Shown piece by piece: positions 50,487 through 59,462 of a DNA stretch of 64,000 bases (position 1 is the stretch's first letter; each line of letters opens with the position of its first letter). Source of the DNA: JADJGC01 sp964617645 (GTDB lineage Bacteria > Zixibacteria > MSB-5A5 > CAIYYT01); contig CAZTYE010000007.1 of the NCBI GenBank assembly GCA_964617645.1, positions 62,001 through 126,000 of the forward strand, read 5' to 3'. The translations under genes were made by a program, and so were the position numbers. The notes under the pieces are model-generated. The model was not told the DNA's origin and did not search any database. It saw only the letters and a list, made by a program, of their open reading frames with translations.

Positions 50487-52397
50487 ATGAGCGCAAACTC
50501 CAATCCGGGCGAAAGCCTTCTGCAACGACTGGGCATTACCTACGAGATTCGCATTCGGATCACGCTCGGTCTGCTCTTCATTCTCATCGTAATCGCCAAC
50601 CTGAATTCGCTCCGATTCTTCAATCAAACGATCTCGTTGGAAGAGGAAAATCAACGACAGCAAATCGCGCAAAATCTTAATCTCATCGCAGCCACGTTGC
50701 GCAGTGGGCCGATCGAGCGCCTGCAGAGTTCGGCTGTTCGCGATCTGGCAGCGGCGGCGGGCTTTGACCGACTGCTGATCGTCGAGACCGATTTGCTGCG
50801 CGACACCGTCTCCGGCCACAGCGACTTTCTCACTGACGAGAAATTGCGCGAGATCAGGCGGCTCTACACTCTGCCGAAGACCATTGCCGGCGGCATCCGC
50901 AATGCGTTGCCTTCGACGATCAGCGAGACCTTCTCCGCTCCCGACGGTCAGACCTATCGTAATGCCTACTTTCACTTTCTCGGCTTCGACGGCAGGCCGT
51001 TGACTTTGGTGGCATGGTTTGATGCTGCAGTCATCGCTGAACTGGAAAGATTCGCTCTCTTCAACACGCTGTTTCAGATCGTGAGTTTGCTTGCAGCGTC
51101 GGCCATCGCGCTACTGCTGTTAAAAATAACGTTTCGACCTTACGAACAAATCAAGAGTGAAGCAATTGCCGCCGACGTGGCGCAGACAGACAAACCCGAA
51201 GCTGTCGACTTTGCCGTCACTGCTTTTCATAACGTCATCGCCGAACTTCGCGCCAAAGAAGCCAAACTTCAGGACCTGTATGCCGAGCAGAAGCAACGCG
51301 CTGCCAGCTTGGAGCGCTACAACGAGTACGTACTCCGGGCCATGCCGACCGGGGTAATCAGTTGTGATGTGGAAGGGAAGTTGACGCGCCTGAACGAAGC
51401 CGGAGAATCGATTCTGGGATTGAATTCAGCGACGGTAATCGGCCAGCACTATCAGAATGTCCTCCGGCCATTTGCGCAACTGGCGGACCTCTTCACAATA
51501 ATTCTTCTGCGATCGGAATCAACGGCGGCGGCGGAGATCGAACTCAAGAGCACGACCGGTAAACGCCTGGCGTTGAGCGTCACCGGGTCGCCGCTTCGCG
51601 ACGCCTCCCAGCAGGTACAGGGCGCGATGATCCTGCTTACCGATCTGTCGGAGTTGCGTAGTCTGGAAGCCCAGATGCGGCTCAACGAACACATGGCGGC
51701 GTTGGGAGAAATGTCCGCCGGGCTGGCGCACCAATTGCGGAACTCGATGGGGGCGATTGTCGGTTTCGCACAACTCCTGAACAAGATTGGAGCTGCCGGC
51801 ACCGCTGCCGGGATCGCCGACAATATTCTTGCCGAAGCGCGACTGACCGGTGAAATGCTCGATCGTTTTCTCAGGCTTTCGCGGCCAAGCGAGCTGGCGC
51901 TTTCCGAAGTTAACTGGCGCGACCTAATCGACGGTGTGGCTCGTCAATTCGAAGGCATACTCCAAAGTAGAAGGCTGAAACTCCGATTGAGCATTGCCGA
52001 TCTCCTGCCGGCGCTGACCGGGGACGTCGTCCTACTGAGCAACACACTGGCGAACTTGCTTCACAACGCAATACAAGCCTCGACGAACGACTCCGAGATC
52101 GTCATCGCTATTGACCACGACAACGTCGCCGGGTGCATCGAAATACGTGTTGTCGACTACGGTCGGGGAATCCCCGATGCGGACATTGACAAGCTGTTTA
52201 CTCCGTTTTTCACCTCCGGTAAAGCCGGCGGCACCGGACTTGGGTTGGCGCTGGCGCAAAAGTGGGTTAATGCTCATGGCGGCCGTATCCTGGTTTCCTC
52301 GAAACTCGGCCAAGGCACGACTTTCCGTATCCAGTTGCCGACACCGCGCCAAGGCGCCAACACGGCAGAGAAGATATTGCTTGCCAACAACGGCTAA
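50487..52397 (+). CDS. Membrane sensor histidine kinase with PAS domain (NtrB/PilS-like)
   Basis: 636 residues. TM1 near 26-46, a periplasmic region of about 140 residues, TM2 near 190-212, a coiled linker, a PAS domain (about 285-395, AMPTGVISCDVEGKLTRLNEAGESILGL), HisKA with MSAGLAHQLRNSMGAI (His415), and HATPase with NLLHNAIQAS, VDYGRGIPD and TPFFTSGKAGGTGLGLALAQKWV. The H-box and ATP lid resemble NtrB/PilS kinases that drive sigma-54 activators. No response-regulator partner follows it. Close neighbour of a prepilin peptidase. Confidence 0.93.
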   Translation: MSANSNPGESLLQRLGITYEIRIRITLGLLFILIVIANLNSLRFFNQTISLEEENQRQQIAQNLNLIAATLRSGPIERLQSSAVRDLAAAAGFDRLLIVETDLLRDTVSGHSDFLTDEKLREIRRLYTLPKTIAGGIRNALPSTISETFSAPDGQTYRNAYFHFLGFDGRPLTLVAWFDAAVIAELERFALFNTLFQIVSLLAASAIALLLLKITFRPYEQIKSEAIAADVAQTDKPEAVDFAVTAFHNVIAELRAKEAKLQDLYAEQKQRAASLERYNEYVLRAMPTGVISCDVEGKLTRLNEAGESILGLNSATVIGQHYQNVLRPFAQLADLFTIILLRSESTAAAEIELKSTTGKRLALSVTGSPLRDASQQVQGAMILLTDLSELRSLEAQMRLNEHMAALGEMSAGLAHQLRNSMGAIVGFAQLLNKIGAAGTAAGIADNILAEARLTGEMLDRFLRLSRPSELALSEVNWRDLIDGVARQFEGILQSRRLKLRLSIADLLPALTGDVVLLSNTLANLLHNAIQASTNDSEIVIAIDHDNVAGCIEIRVVDYGRGIPDADIDKLFTPFFTSGKAGGTGLGLALAQKWVNAHGGRILVSSKLGQGTTFRIQLPTPRQGANTAEKILLANNG

Positions 52398-52409
52398 TGA
52401 AGCTATATT
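52381..52409 (+). promoter_or_regulatory. Promoter of the M14 carboxypeptidase gene
   Basis: TTGCCA (52381-52386), 17-base spacer, TATATT (52404-52409). The -35 lies inside the last codons of the kinase gene. Predicted leader about 68 nt. Confidence 0.6.
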
Positions 52410-52483
52410 CTGCTCTGACAAGTAGTTAACCGCCGTCTACTGCTGCCGTTTAGCTGGCTTTGCCGAGTCAAGGAGTTCCGAGC

Positions 52484-54691
52484 ATGTCATCCCGAAGCTT
52501 GATCGCTGTAGCAACTGCAATCTTGATGGTCATTCTCTTCAGCGTCGCCGGCGTTGCAGAGCAATTGTCGCAGGTGAAAGTTTCCATCAGCTCCCGCGAC
52601 GAACTTTCCCGCCTTGGGCAGCTTCATCTCGATGAAGTTGAGGCCGAAGATGGTAGCGTGATTGTCGTTGTCACGCACAACCAACTGCAGCTATTGGCTC
52701 AAAGTGGTCTATCCTACAGTATTGAGATCCCCGATTTGAAGGCGTTTTTCAAGAGCAGATTCGAGCCGGGCCGGGCCATGGGCGGCTATCGGACGCTGGC
52801 GGAAATCGAATTGGTAATGGACTCGATCGCCAACGCCAATCCAACGATCGTGAAGCCGAAGTGGTCGATCGGCAACACCATTGAGGGTCGACCGATCTAC
52901 GTGATGAAGATCTCCGATAACCCCAACGTCGACGAAAGCGAACCCGAGGTATACTACTACGCGGCAATCCATGCTCGCGAGGTAATCACGCCGGAAGTGC
53001 TGATCTACTTAATGCGGCACCTGACGAATTCCTACGGTGTGAACCCGGCGGTGACAGAGCTGGTAAACAGCCGCGAGATTTTTGTGTCGTGCGTCACCAA
53101 TCCGGACGGTTACTACTACAACGAGTTTACCGATCCGGACGGCGGCGGCATGTGGCGGAAGAATCGCCGCGCGAATCCCGGCGGAACTTTCGGCGTCGAT
53201 CTCAATCGCAATTTCGGATATCAATGGGGCTACGATAATTCCGGATCTTCGCCTGATCCCGAGGACCTGACATATCGGGGAAGCGGCCCGTTTTCGGAGC
53301 CGGAAACGCAAGCGCTGCGTGATTTCTGTATCGCCCGCAATTTCAAGGTCATTCTGACCTACCATTCCTATTCCGACTTGTTGCTCTGGCCCTGGGGCTA
53401 TTTTACCGGCTACACTCCCGATCAGGATATATTCGAGCAAATTGGCGACACAATCCGCGCTATGGCCGGCTATCAAATCGGGACGCCGTGGGAGTTGTTG
53501 TACCCCGTAAACGGCTCGACCGACGACTGGGGCTACGGCGAGCAGACACTGAAAGACAAAGCGTATTCGATGACCATTGAGGTCGGATCGAGTAGTGACA
53601 ATTTCTGGCCGCCAACGAATCGCATTACACCGCTGGTCCAGAAGAATCTCAACCCCAACCTGTTTGTCGCACGCATCGCCGACCGCCCGGAGAAGCTGCG
53701 GGTTCCGGTTTTTCCGACAATTTATCCAGTCGGCCTCATTCAAACGACAACCGTTGATCTCTACTGGCACCATGTCGATGCCGAAAATCCTGCCGTGAGT
53801 TTCGAGCTGGAGCAATTATCGAACAAGCAACGAGTCGCGGACAATCTCGAGGCGGGAAATAGCAATTGGCTTGAGAGCGGGTTTGCGATCTCAACTACCA
53901 GAGCGAAGTCGGGGACAAAATCCTACTTTGGCGGCTTTGGCGCCAACCAGAACAACGGAGTGACAACGAAATTTCCTACTGTGGTCAATTCCGGAGATAG
54001 CCTGAAATTCTGGATCTGGTACGACACCGAAAATAACTACGACTACGGATACGTTCAGGTATCGAGCAACGGCGGTCAAAGCTGGACGAACATCGCCGGC
54101 AATATTACGACCACTAACAATCCCTTCGGGCAGAATCTGGGCAACGGCATCACCGGCAGTAGCGGTAGTGCGTGGGTGTTCGCCAAGTTCAGCCTCGCGG
54201 CTTTTGCTGGACAGGACGTACTGATTCGGTTCAAGTACATTACCGACGGCTTCGTCAATAACCCCGGAATCTGGATCGACGATGTCGAATCGATCGACGC
54301 CTTCGGCACACAATTGATGCTCTCGACCACGCTCACCGATACAACATTTCAAGTCACCGGCTTGACGCAGGATGATTATTACTACCGCGTGCGCGCCAAA
54401 GATGCCGAGGGTCAGTACTCCGCCTACAGCGCGCTTGAACAGGTTACCGTTTCGCTGTGCGACTGGCTGGTGGGTGACGCCGACAACTCCGGTGGGTACT
54501 CGATTGCCGACGCGGTTTTTGTTATCAACTACATTTTCAGTGGGGGAGTTGCTCCGCAGCCGAATGTCGTCGGGTCCGGCGATACCGACTGTAGCGGCGC
54601 GGTGAGTATTGCCGACGCGGTCTACCTGATCAACCACATCTTTTCTGGTGGGCCCGGGCCGGCGCCGTCCTGCGACTGTCTCGATTTCTAA
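52484..54691 (+). CDS. Secreted M14 zinc carboxypeptidase with dockerin-like tail
   Basis: 735 residues from ATG 52484 with AAGGAG eight bases upstream. Signal peptide LIAVATAILMVILFSVAGVAE; M14 domain with zinc ligands His163-x2-Glu166 (AAIHAREVITPE), the RKNRRANPGG and DLNRNFGYQWG substrate-binding block, His in TYHSYSDLLLWPWGY, and catalytic Glu in TIEVGSSSDNFWPP. Then a MAM/immune-inhibitor-A-like jelly-roll module (about 440-620), a short Fn3-like stretch and two dockerin-like loops DADNSGGYSIAD and DTDCSGAVSIAD. Likely a secreted or surface-docked peptidase for protein degradation. Confidence 0.9.
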   Translation: MSSRSLIAVATAILMVILFSVAGVAEQLSQVKVSISSRDELSRLGQLHLDEVEAEDGSVIVVVTHNQLQLLAQSGLSYSIEIPDLKAFFKSRFEPGRAMGGYRTLAEIELVMDSIANANPTIVKPKWSIGNTIEGRPIYVMKISDNPNVDESEPEVYYYAAIHAREVITPEVLIYLMRHLTNSYGVNPAVTELVNSREIFVSCVTNPDGYYYNEFTDPDGGGMWRKNRRANPGGTFGVDLNRNFGYQWGYDNSGSSPDPEDLTYRGSGPFSEPETQALRDFCIARNFKVILTYHSYSDLLLWPWGYFTGYTPDQDIFEQIGDTIRAMAGYQIGTPWELLYPVNGSTDDWGYGEQTLKDKAYSMTIEVGSSSDNFWPPTNRITPLVQKNLNPNLFVARIADRPEKLRVPVFPTIYPVGLIQTTTVDLYWHHVDAENPAVSFELEQLSNKQRVADNLEAGNSNWLESGFAISTTRAKSGTKSYFGGFGANQNNGVTTKFPTVVNSGDSLKFWIWYDTENNYDYGYVQVSSNGGQSWTNIAGNITTTNNPFGQNLGNGITGSSGSAWVFAKFSLAAFAGQDVLIRFKYITDGFVNNPGIWIDDVESIDAFGTQLMLSTTLTDTTFQVTGLTQDDYYYRVRAKDAEGQYSAYSALEQVTVSLCDWLVGDADNSGGYSIADAVFVINYIFSGGVAPQPNVVGSGDTDCSGAVSIADAVYLINHIFSGGPGPAPSCDCLDF

Positions 54692-54720
54692 TTTCGTGGC
54701 AACTTGTCAGAAAAATAAAT

Positions 54721-54748
54721 TGGCGGGAATCTTTTGGGATTCCCGCCA
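54721..54748. terminator. 11-bp inverted repeat, possible minus-strand or bidirectional terminator
   Basis: TGGCGGGAATC (54721-54731) / GATTCCCGCCA (54738-54748), loop TTTTGG. Downstream on the plus strand there is no T-run (GTGGATAG). On the minus strand the stem is followed by ATTTATTTTT, so it works better in that direction, where no gene is near. It may still help end the carboxypeptidase transcript. Confidence 0.5.
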
Positions 54749-55066
54749 GTGGATAGTTTGGTAAGACACTACTGGCCAAGATAACTCAAGTAACAGCAAT
54801 TGATGTGCCAATCGTCTGGAACAAGGCAAAATGCTAAACAACAACGGTTTAACATTTCGGCCTCGTTATTTTGCGACCGCAACTGTCGGATTATTGGACA
54901 CACGAACAACGCCTTGCTCTTTCTGCATATCGTAACGTCTTACGCGATAACGTATTAGAATGCTGTAAAGAGACGATTACAGGAAATTGAGATTTTCGCT
55001 CCGGCTGCCTCAAGCTGCTCAGAACTCCCAGCGCGCAATTATTTTTTTCGCGAACTAATTGAAGAG

Positions 55067-55072
55067 TATAAT
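55067..55072 (+). promoter_or_regulatory. TATAAT -10 element directly before xseA
   Basis: Perfect TATAAT ending ten bases before ATG 55083. The expected start (about 55079) would leave a leader of three or four bases. A -35 is weak (T-rich, TTTTTC near 55044). Confidence 0.45.
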
Positions 55073-55082
55073 CTCCGAAGCG

Positions 55083-56282
55083 ATGACTGATTCCGGCTCA
55101 GAAATGGTCTATACGGTCGCTCAATTGACGAGAGCGATCAAGGAAGTACTCGAAGGAGAATTTACCTCAGTTTGGGTGGAAGGCGAGATTTCGAATTACC
55201 TTCATCACACGTCAGGGCATCGTTACTTCACACTCAAAGATTCCGAGGCACAACTCAAGGCGGTGATTTGGAAGTTTTCCGCATCGGGTCTGTCGTTTCA
55301 GCCCAAGGATGGTCTCAAGGTGAGAGCATTCGGTGATATCACGCTCTATGAAAAGGGCGGATACTATCAACTGAGGGTGATTCGGCTTCTTCCACAGGGA
55401 AAGGGATCTCTTGAGGAGCAATTCCAGCGCCTGAAGGCCAAATTGGCGGCCGAAGGACTTTTCGATGAAGAACGCAAACGGGCGATTCCGCAGTATCCGC
55501 AAGCCATTGGCATCGTGACCTCGCCGACGGGAGCCGCGGTCCGGGACATTCTCAATATCTGTCGCCGTCGCGCGCCGATGGTAAGGCTGATATTGCGACC
55601 CACAAAGGTGCAGGGCGATGGCGCGGCTGAGGACATTGCCGACGCAATTCGCGAATTCAATCAGTTTAGAGCGCTTGACACGCTGATCGTGGGTCGCGGC
55701 GGTGGATCGCTCGAAGATCTCTGGGCCTTCAATGAGGAGACCGTGGCGCGCGCGATCTTTGCGTCCGAAATTCCCGTGATTTCCGCCGTAGGACATGAGA
55801 TCGATTTTTCGATAGCCGATTTCGTTGCCGATCTACGGGCTGCGACGCCTTCGGCGGCGGCGGAGCTTGCAACGTTTGATGCGACAAAACTCGTGGAAAC
55901 GATTCTGGCGGCCACGCAGCGGCTCACAGCGGGATTGCGGCGCCATGCTGACCGCCGGCGGGAGCGCTGGCAGATGCTGCAACGGTCGCGGGTCTTCGCG
56001 CAGCCACTAATGATTCTCGAGCCGTTCGCGCAACAGCGCGATGAAGCGGTTACGGCCTTGACCCACGGGATCGAGCTCCAACTACTTCGCACACGAAATC
56101 ACTATGAGCGGCTTGCCGACCGACTGCAGGCCCTTTCACCGCTTCGCGTGCTGGAGCGCGGTTACGCGGTCGTGCGGCGTCGTGACGACAGTCGGCTGGT
56201 CAAGAGCGCCGAATCGCTAAAGTCCGGAGATGAAGTTGCCATCGAGTTCGTTGACGGCCGTCGCGACGCAACAATCGAATAA
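55083..56282 (+). CDS. xseA: Exodeoxyribonuclease VII large subunit
   Basis: Single-strand exonuclease subunit. 399 residues from ATG 55083; the family alignment really begins at MVYTVAQLTRAIKEVLEGEF (seven codons in), so ATG 55104 is also possible. OB-fold SVWVEGEISNYLHHTSGHRYFTLKDSEAQLKAVIW (55174-55275) and catalytic region GIVTSPTGAAVRDIL, VGRGGGSLEDLWAFNEE and SAVGHEIDFSIADFVADLRAATPSAAAEL are all present. xseB follows after 68 bases. Confidence 0.96.
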   Translation: MTDSGSEMVYTVAQLTRAIKEVLEGEFTSVWVEGEISNYLHHTSGHRYFTLKDSEAQLKAVIWKFSASGLSFQPKDGLKVRAFGDITLYEKGGYYQLRVIRLLPQGKGSLEEQFQRLKAKLAAEGLFDEERKRAIPQYPQAIGIVTSPTGAAVRDILNICRRRAPMVRLILRPTKVQGDGAAEDIADAIREFNQFRALDTLIVGRGGGSLEDLWAFNEETVARAIFASEIPVISAVGHEIDFSIADFVADLRAATPSAAAELATFDATKLVETILAATQRLTAGLRRHADRRRERWQMLQRSRVFAQPLMILEPFAQQRDEAVTALTHGIELQLLRTRNHYERLADRLQALSPLRVLERGYAVVRRRDDSRLVKSAESLKSGDEVAIEFVDGRRDATIE

Positions 56283-56292
56283 GATTAGATCG

Positions 56293-56320
56293 TTGCGCGA
56301 CCCGTCAAAACGCATATAAT
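56293..56320 (+). promoter_or_regulatory. Promoter of xseB-ispA-dxs-nadK
   Basis: TTGCGC (56293-56298), 16-base spacer, perfect TATAAT (56315-56320). Predicted start near 56327, 24 bases before the GTG of xseB. Confidence 0.6.
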
Positions 56321-56350
56321 GCGGCGTCTTGAATTGGAGAGTGAGAGGCT

Positions 56351-56593
56351 GTGACCGAGCCAGTAGCGACATTTGAAGAAAACCTCAAGCGCCTCGATGA
56401 AGTCGTGGCTCGACTTGAACAGGGCGATCTTCCGCTCGACGAGGCGATCAAGTTGTTTCAGGAGGGCATGCGCCTCGGCAAACTTTGCGGCGAGCGCCTG
56501 ACGGCGGTCGAGACCGAAATCAAACAGTTAGTCGCGGATGCCGGCGGTTTCAAACTGGAGAATTTCGGGATTGTCGGGAGCAAGGATGCCTGA
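56351..56593 (+). CDS. xseB: Exodeoxyribonuclease VII small subunit, GTG start
   Basis: 80 residues: TFEENLKRLDEVVARLEQGDLPLDEAIKLFQEGMRLGKLCGERL covers the whole family core (56370-56500). GTG start with GGAGAG nine bases before. Overlaps the start of ispA by eight bases, as often seen in xseB-ispA-dxs operons. Confidence 0.96.
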   Translation: MTEPVATFEENLKRLDEVVARLEQGDLPLDEAIKLFQEGMRLGKLCGERLTAVETEIKQLVADAGGFKLENFGIVGSKDA

Positions 56594-57461
56594 GTTGTTA
56601 CAGACGGACCTCGACGCCTTGCGACAGGTGCGAGAAACGGTCGATCGCCGACTTGACGAACTATTGCCGAAAGTCCAGTCGGCGCCTTCGGAGTTGCACG
56701 CCGCGATGCGGTACTCGATTATGGCCGGAGGTAAACGGTTGCGCCCGGTACTGGCCGTTACAGCGTTTACGGCCTGCAACGGCGCTGGCGACAAAATTTA
56801 CGACTGCGCCGCGGCGCTGGAGATGCTGCACACTTACTCGCTGATTCACGACGATCTACCGTGCATGGATGATGACGACTTTCGCCGTGGCCAGCCGACG
56901 TTGCACAAAAAGTACCCCGAGTATATCGCGGTTCTGGCCGGCGACGCACTGCACGCCCTGGCATTCGAGATTCTGGCCGGAAGCGGTGGTCGCGAGATCG
57001 TCATTGAGGTCAGTCGCGCGATCGGCACACGCGGCATGATCGGCGGCCAGGTGGCGGACGTGCAAGCCGAGGGGCGTCCGGTGACGATTGCCGAAGTGGA
57101 GGCCATTCACCGCCGGAAGACAGCCGCGCTCATTACCTCTTCCGTAAAGATTGGCGCCATGCTGGCGCAAGCCCCGGCGGCGACGATTCTTCAACTCGAA
57201 CGATACGGCGAGAATCTCGGTTTGGCGTTTCAGATCATTGACGATGTCTTGGACATTGAAGGCGATTTTGCCGCTTTGGGCAAATCCGTGGGCGCCGATC
57301 AGTTGCATGAAAAGGCGACCTATCCGAAAGTTGTTGGCGTCGAGGAATCGCGGCGAATCGCCGCCCGATTCATTGAGAACGCCAAGGCGTCGATCCACGA
57401 TTTACATTCATGCGAGCCGCTGTGTCGTCTGGCGGATTTCATCTTGGCGCGCGAGCAATAA
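56586..57461 (+). CDS. ispA: Polyprenyl synthetase (geranyl/farnesyl diphosphate synthase)
   Basis: Condenses IPP with allylic diphosphates to short-chain isoprenoids. 291 residues from ATG 56586. First Asp-rich motif in SLIHDDLPCMDDDDFRRGQPT (DDxxxxD), GQVADVQAEG, KTAALITSSV, and the second Asp-rich motif FQIIDDVLDIEGD. The insert of four residues in the first motif is typical of bacterial FPP synthases. Placed between xseB and dxs. Confidence 0.94.
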   Translation: MPELLQTDLDALRQVRETVDRRLDELLPKVQSAPSELHAAMRYSIMAGGKRLRPVLAVTAFTACNGAGDKIYDCAAALEMLHTYSLIHDDLPCMDDDDFRRGQPTLHKKYPEYIAVLAGDALHALAFEILAGSGGREIVIEVSRAIGTRGMIGGQVADVQAEGRPVTIAEVEAIHRRKTAALITSSVKIGAMLAQAPAATILQLERYGENLGLAFQIIDDVLDIEGDFAALGKSVGADQLHEKATYPKVVGVEESRRIAARFIENAKASIHDLHSCEPLCRLADFILAREQ

Positions 57462-57497
57462 TCAAACCATTTGACTTGGGAATAGTATCATCGTTAT

Positions 57498-59462
57498 ATG
57501 GCCGACCTGCTGAGATCAATAAACAACCCGAAGGACCTGCAGAAGCTCCCGCTTGAATCGTTGCCGCAGTTGGCGTCCGAAGTTCGCGAGGAACTGCTCT
57601 CGGTTTTATCTCAGGTAGGCGGGCATCTCGGCGGCAATCTCGGTGTCGTCGAATTGACGATTGCGCTGCATTATGTCTATGACAGCCCCACTGACCGTTT
57701 GGTCTGGGACACAGGCCACCAGAGCTATGTGCACAAGATACTGACCGGCCGGCGCGATCAACTCAAAACTATTCGTCAGATGGGCGGGCTTTCCGGGTTT
57801 GCGAAAATCACCGAGTCCGAGCACGATGTTTATGGCGCCGGCCACGCTTCGACCTCGATCTCTGCGGCTTTCGGCATGGCCGTGAGTCGCGATTTGTCGG
57901 CGCAAAAACACCACGTCGTTGCCGTTATTGGCGACGGCTCGATGACGGGTGGCATGGCCTTTGAGGCGCTGAACAATTTGGGACATTCCGGCCGCAACAT
58001 GCTCGTGGTGCTTAACGACAACTCGATGTCGATCGACAAGAACGTCGGCGCGCTCAACGAGTATCTCACCGAGATGCGCACCGACGAAACCTACAACAAG
58101 ATCAAGGATCACATCTGGGCATTGACCGGAAAGCTGAGCAAAGGTTCGAAAATCCGCGAAGTTGTCGGCCGGATCGACGACGCCGTTAAAGGCGCTCTGG
58201 TTCCCGGCGTGTTTTTCGAGAAACTCGGACTGCGTTACTTCGGCCCGATCGATGGTCACGATGCGCTTGGTCTGGTGAAAACTCTCAGCCATATCAAAGC
58301 GCTTCACGGCCCCATGGTTCTTCATATCCGCACGCAGAAGGGTAAGGGTTACGCCCCCGCAGAAGCCGACGCATGCTGCCTGCATGGTGTCAGCAAGTTC
58401 GATAAAGTCACCGGAAAATCCGAGAAGACGGGCGGTGTCGCCTACACCAAAGTATTCGGCAAGACAATGGTCGAACTCGGTAAGCTGCATCCGGATTTGG
58501 TGGCTATTACGGCCGCGATGCCGACGGGCACCGGTTTGAGTGAATTTGCCGGCGAGTTTCCGGATCGATTCTTTGATGTCGGCATTGCAGAAATGCACGG
58601 CGCGGTGTTTGCCGCGGGCTTGTCTCGCGAAGGTAAGAAACCGGTGTTCGCCGTTTACTCGACATTTTTGCAGCGTGCATACGATCCTGTGATCCACGAT
58701 CTTGCGCTTCAGCATCTGCCGGTGATCTTGGCCCTTGATCGCGCCGGATTAGCCGGCAACGACGGTCCCACGCATCATGGCACGTTCGACATTTCGTACC
58801 TGCGCCCGGTACCCGGCATGGTGATTGTCGCCCCACGCGACGGTACCGAGTTGCGCCAGGCATTGCACCTGGCGGTGGCGAATCTCGCGACGCCGACGGC
58901 GATAAGGTGGCCGCGTGCTGACATCCCGGAAGCAGCGCTTGATATGAATCGTCCAATGTTCGAGTGGGGAACCTGGGAGGCGCTTGAAGTCGGTGATGAC
59001 GTCGCCATTCTCGCGGTTGGAACGATGGTCGAGCAGTCGCTTCAGGCAAGGGCTTTGCTGATGGAGCAAGGGATTAATGCGGCGGTGATCAATTGCCGAT
59101 TTGTTAAGCCGTTTGATGAAGCGCGGCTGGTCGAAATTGCCTCGCGATATTCGCGTCTGGTCACGGCGGAGGAAGGCTCTTTGATCGGCGGATTTGGATC
59201 GGGAATCAACGACTGGCTTGCCGATCGGGGGCTTAGCCAGATCAAGTTGTTGCGCTTGGGAATTCCTGATAATTTCGTCGAGCACGGCAGCCGCGAGCAG
59301 CTATTAGAGATGCTTGGCTTGCACGCCCAAGGCATTGCCGACGCGATCAAACGCTTCGTCGGCGCTGCCGGGACGCGCAGTGGCGCAATCAGAGGTATCG
59401 AGTCGTCGGCAGTCGTCAATCGCATCGCCGACTTAGGGGTCTCGAGCAAAGGCAAGAAGTGA
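57498..59462 (+). CDS. dxs: 1-deoxy-D-xylulose-5-phosphate synthase
   Basis: Thiamine-diphosphate enzyme, first step of the MEP isoprenoid pathway. 654 residues: VWDTGHQSYVHKILTGRR, GAGHASTSISAAFGMAVSRD, GDGSMTGGMAFEALNNLGH (TPP/metal motif), HIRTQKGKGYAPAE, and FFDVGIAEMHGAVFAAGL then LDRAGLAGNDGPTHHGTFD in the pyrimidine and transketolase-C parts. Note EMHG, where most homologues read EQHA. Supplies ispA. No clear ribosome site; TTGACT lies at 57471. Confidence 0.96.
   Translation: MADLLRSINNPKDLQKLPLESLPQLASEVREELLSVLSQVGGHLGGNLGVVELTIALHYVYDSPTDRLVWDTGHQSYVHKILTGRRDQLKTIRQMGGLSGFAKITESEHDVYGAGHASTSISAAFGMAVSRDLSAQKHHVVAVIGDGSMTGGMAFEALNNLGHSGRNMLVVLNDNSMSIDKNVGALNEYLTEMRTDETYNKIKDHIWALTGKLSKGSKIREVVGRIDDAVKGALVPGVFFEKLGLRYFGPIDGHDALGLVKTLSHIKALHGPMVLHIRTQKGKGYAPAEADACCLHGVSKFDKVTGKSEKTGGVAYTKVFGKTMVELGKLHPDLVAITAAMPTGTGLSEFAGEFPDRFFDVGIAEMHGAVFAAGLSREGKKPVFAVYSTFLQRAYDPVIHDLALQHLPVILALDRAGLAGNDGPTHHGTFDISYLRPVPGMVIVAPRDGTELRQALHLAVANLATPTAIRWPRADIPEAALDMNRPMFEWGTWEALEVGDDVAILAVGTMVEQSLQARALLMEQGINAAVINCRFVKPFDEARLVEIASRYSRLVTAEEGSLIGGFGSGINDWLADRGLSQIKLLRLGIPDNFVEHGSREQLLEMLGLHAQGIADAIKRFVGAAGTRSGAIRGIESSAVVNRIADLGVSSKGKK

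Larger units (their letters stand above)
54692..55082. other. 391-base intergenic region with an inverted repeat and xseA promoter
   Basis: No open reading frame of substance. It contains the perfect 11-bp inverted repeat at 54721-54748 and, at its right end, a perfect TATAAT at 55067-55072. The middle (about 54760-55020) is comparatively AT-rich and holds no structure or coding signal that I can recognise. Confidence 0.7.
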
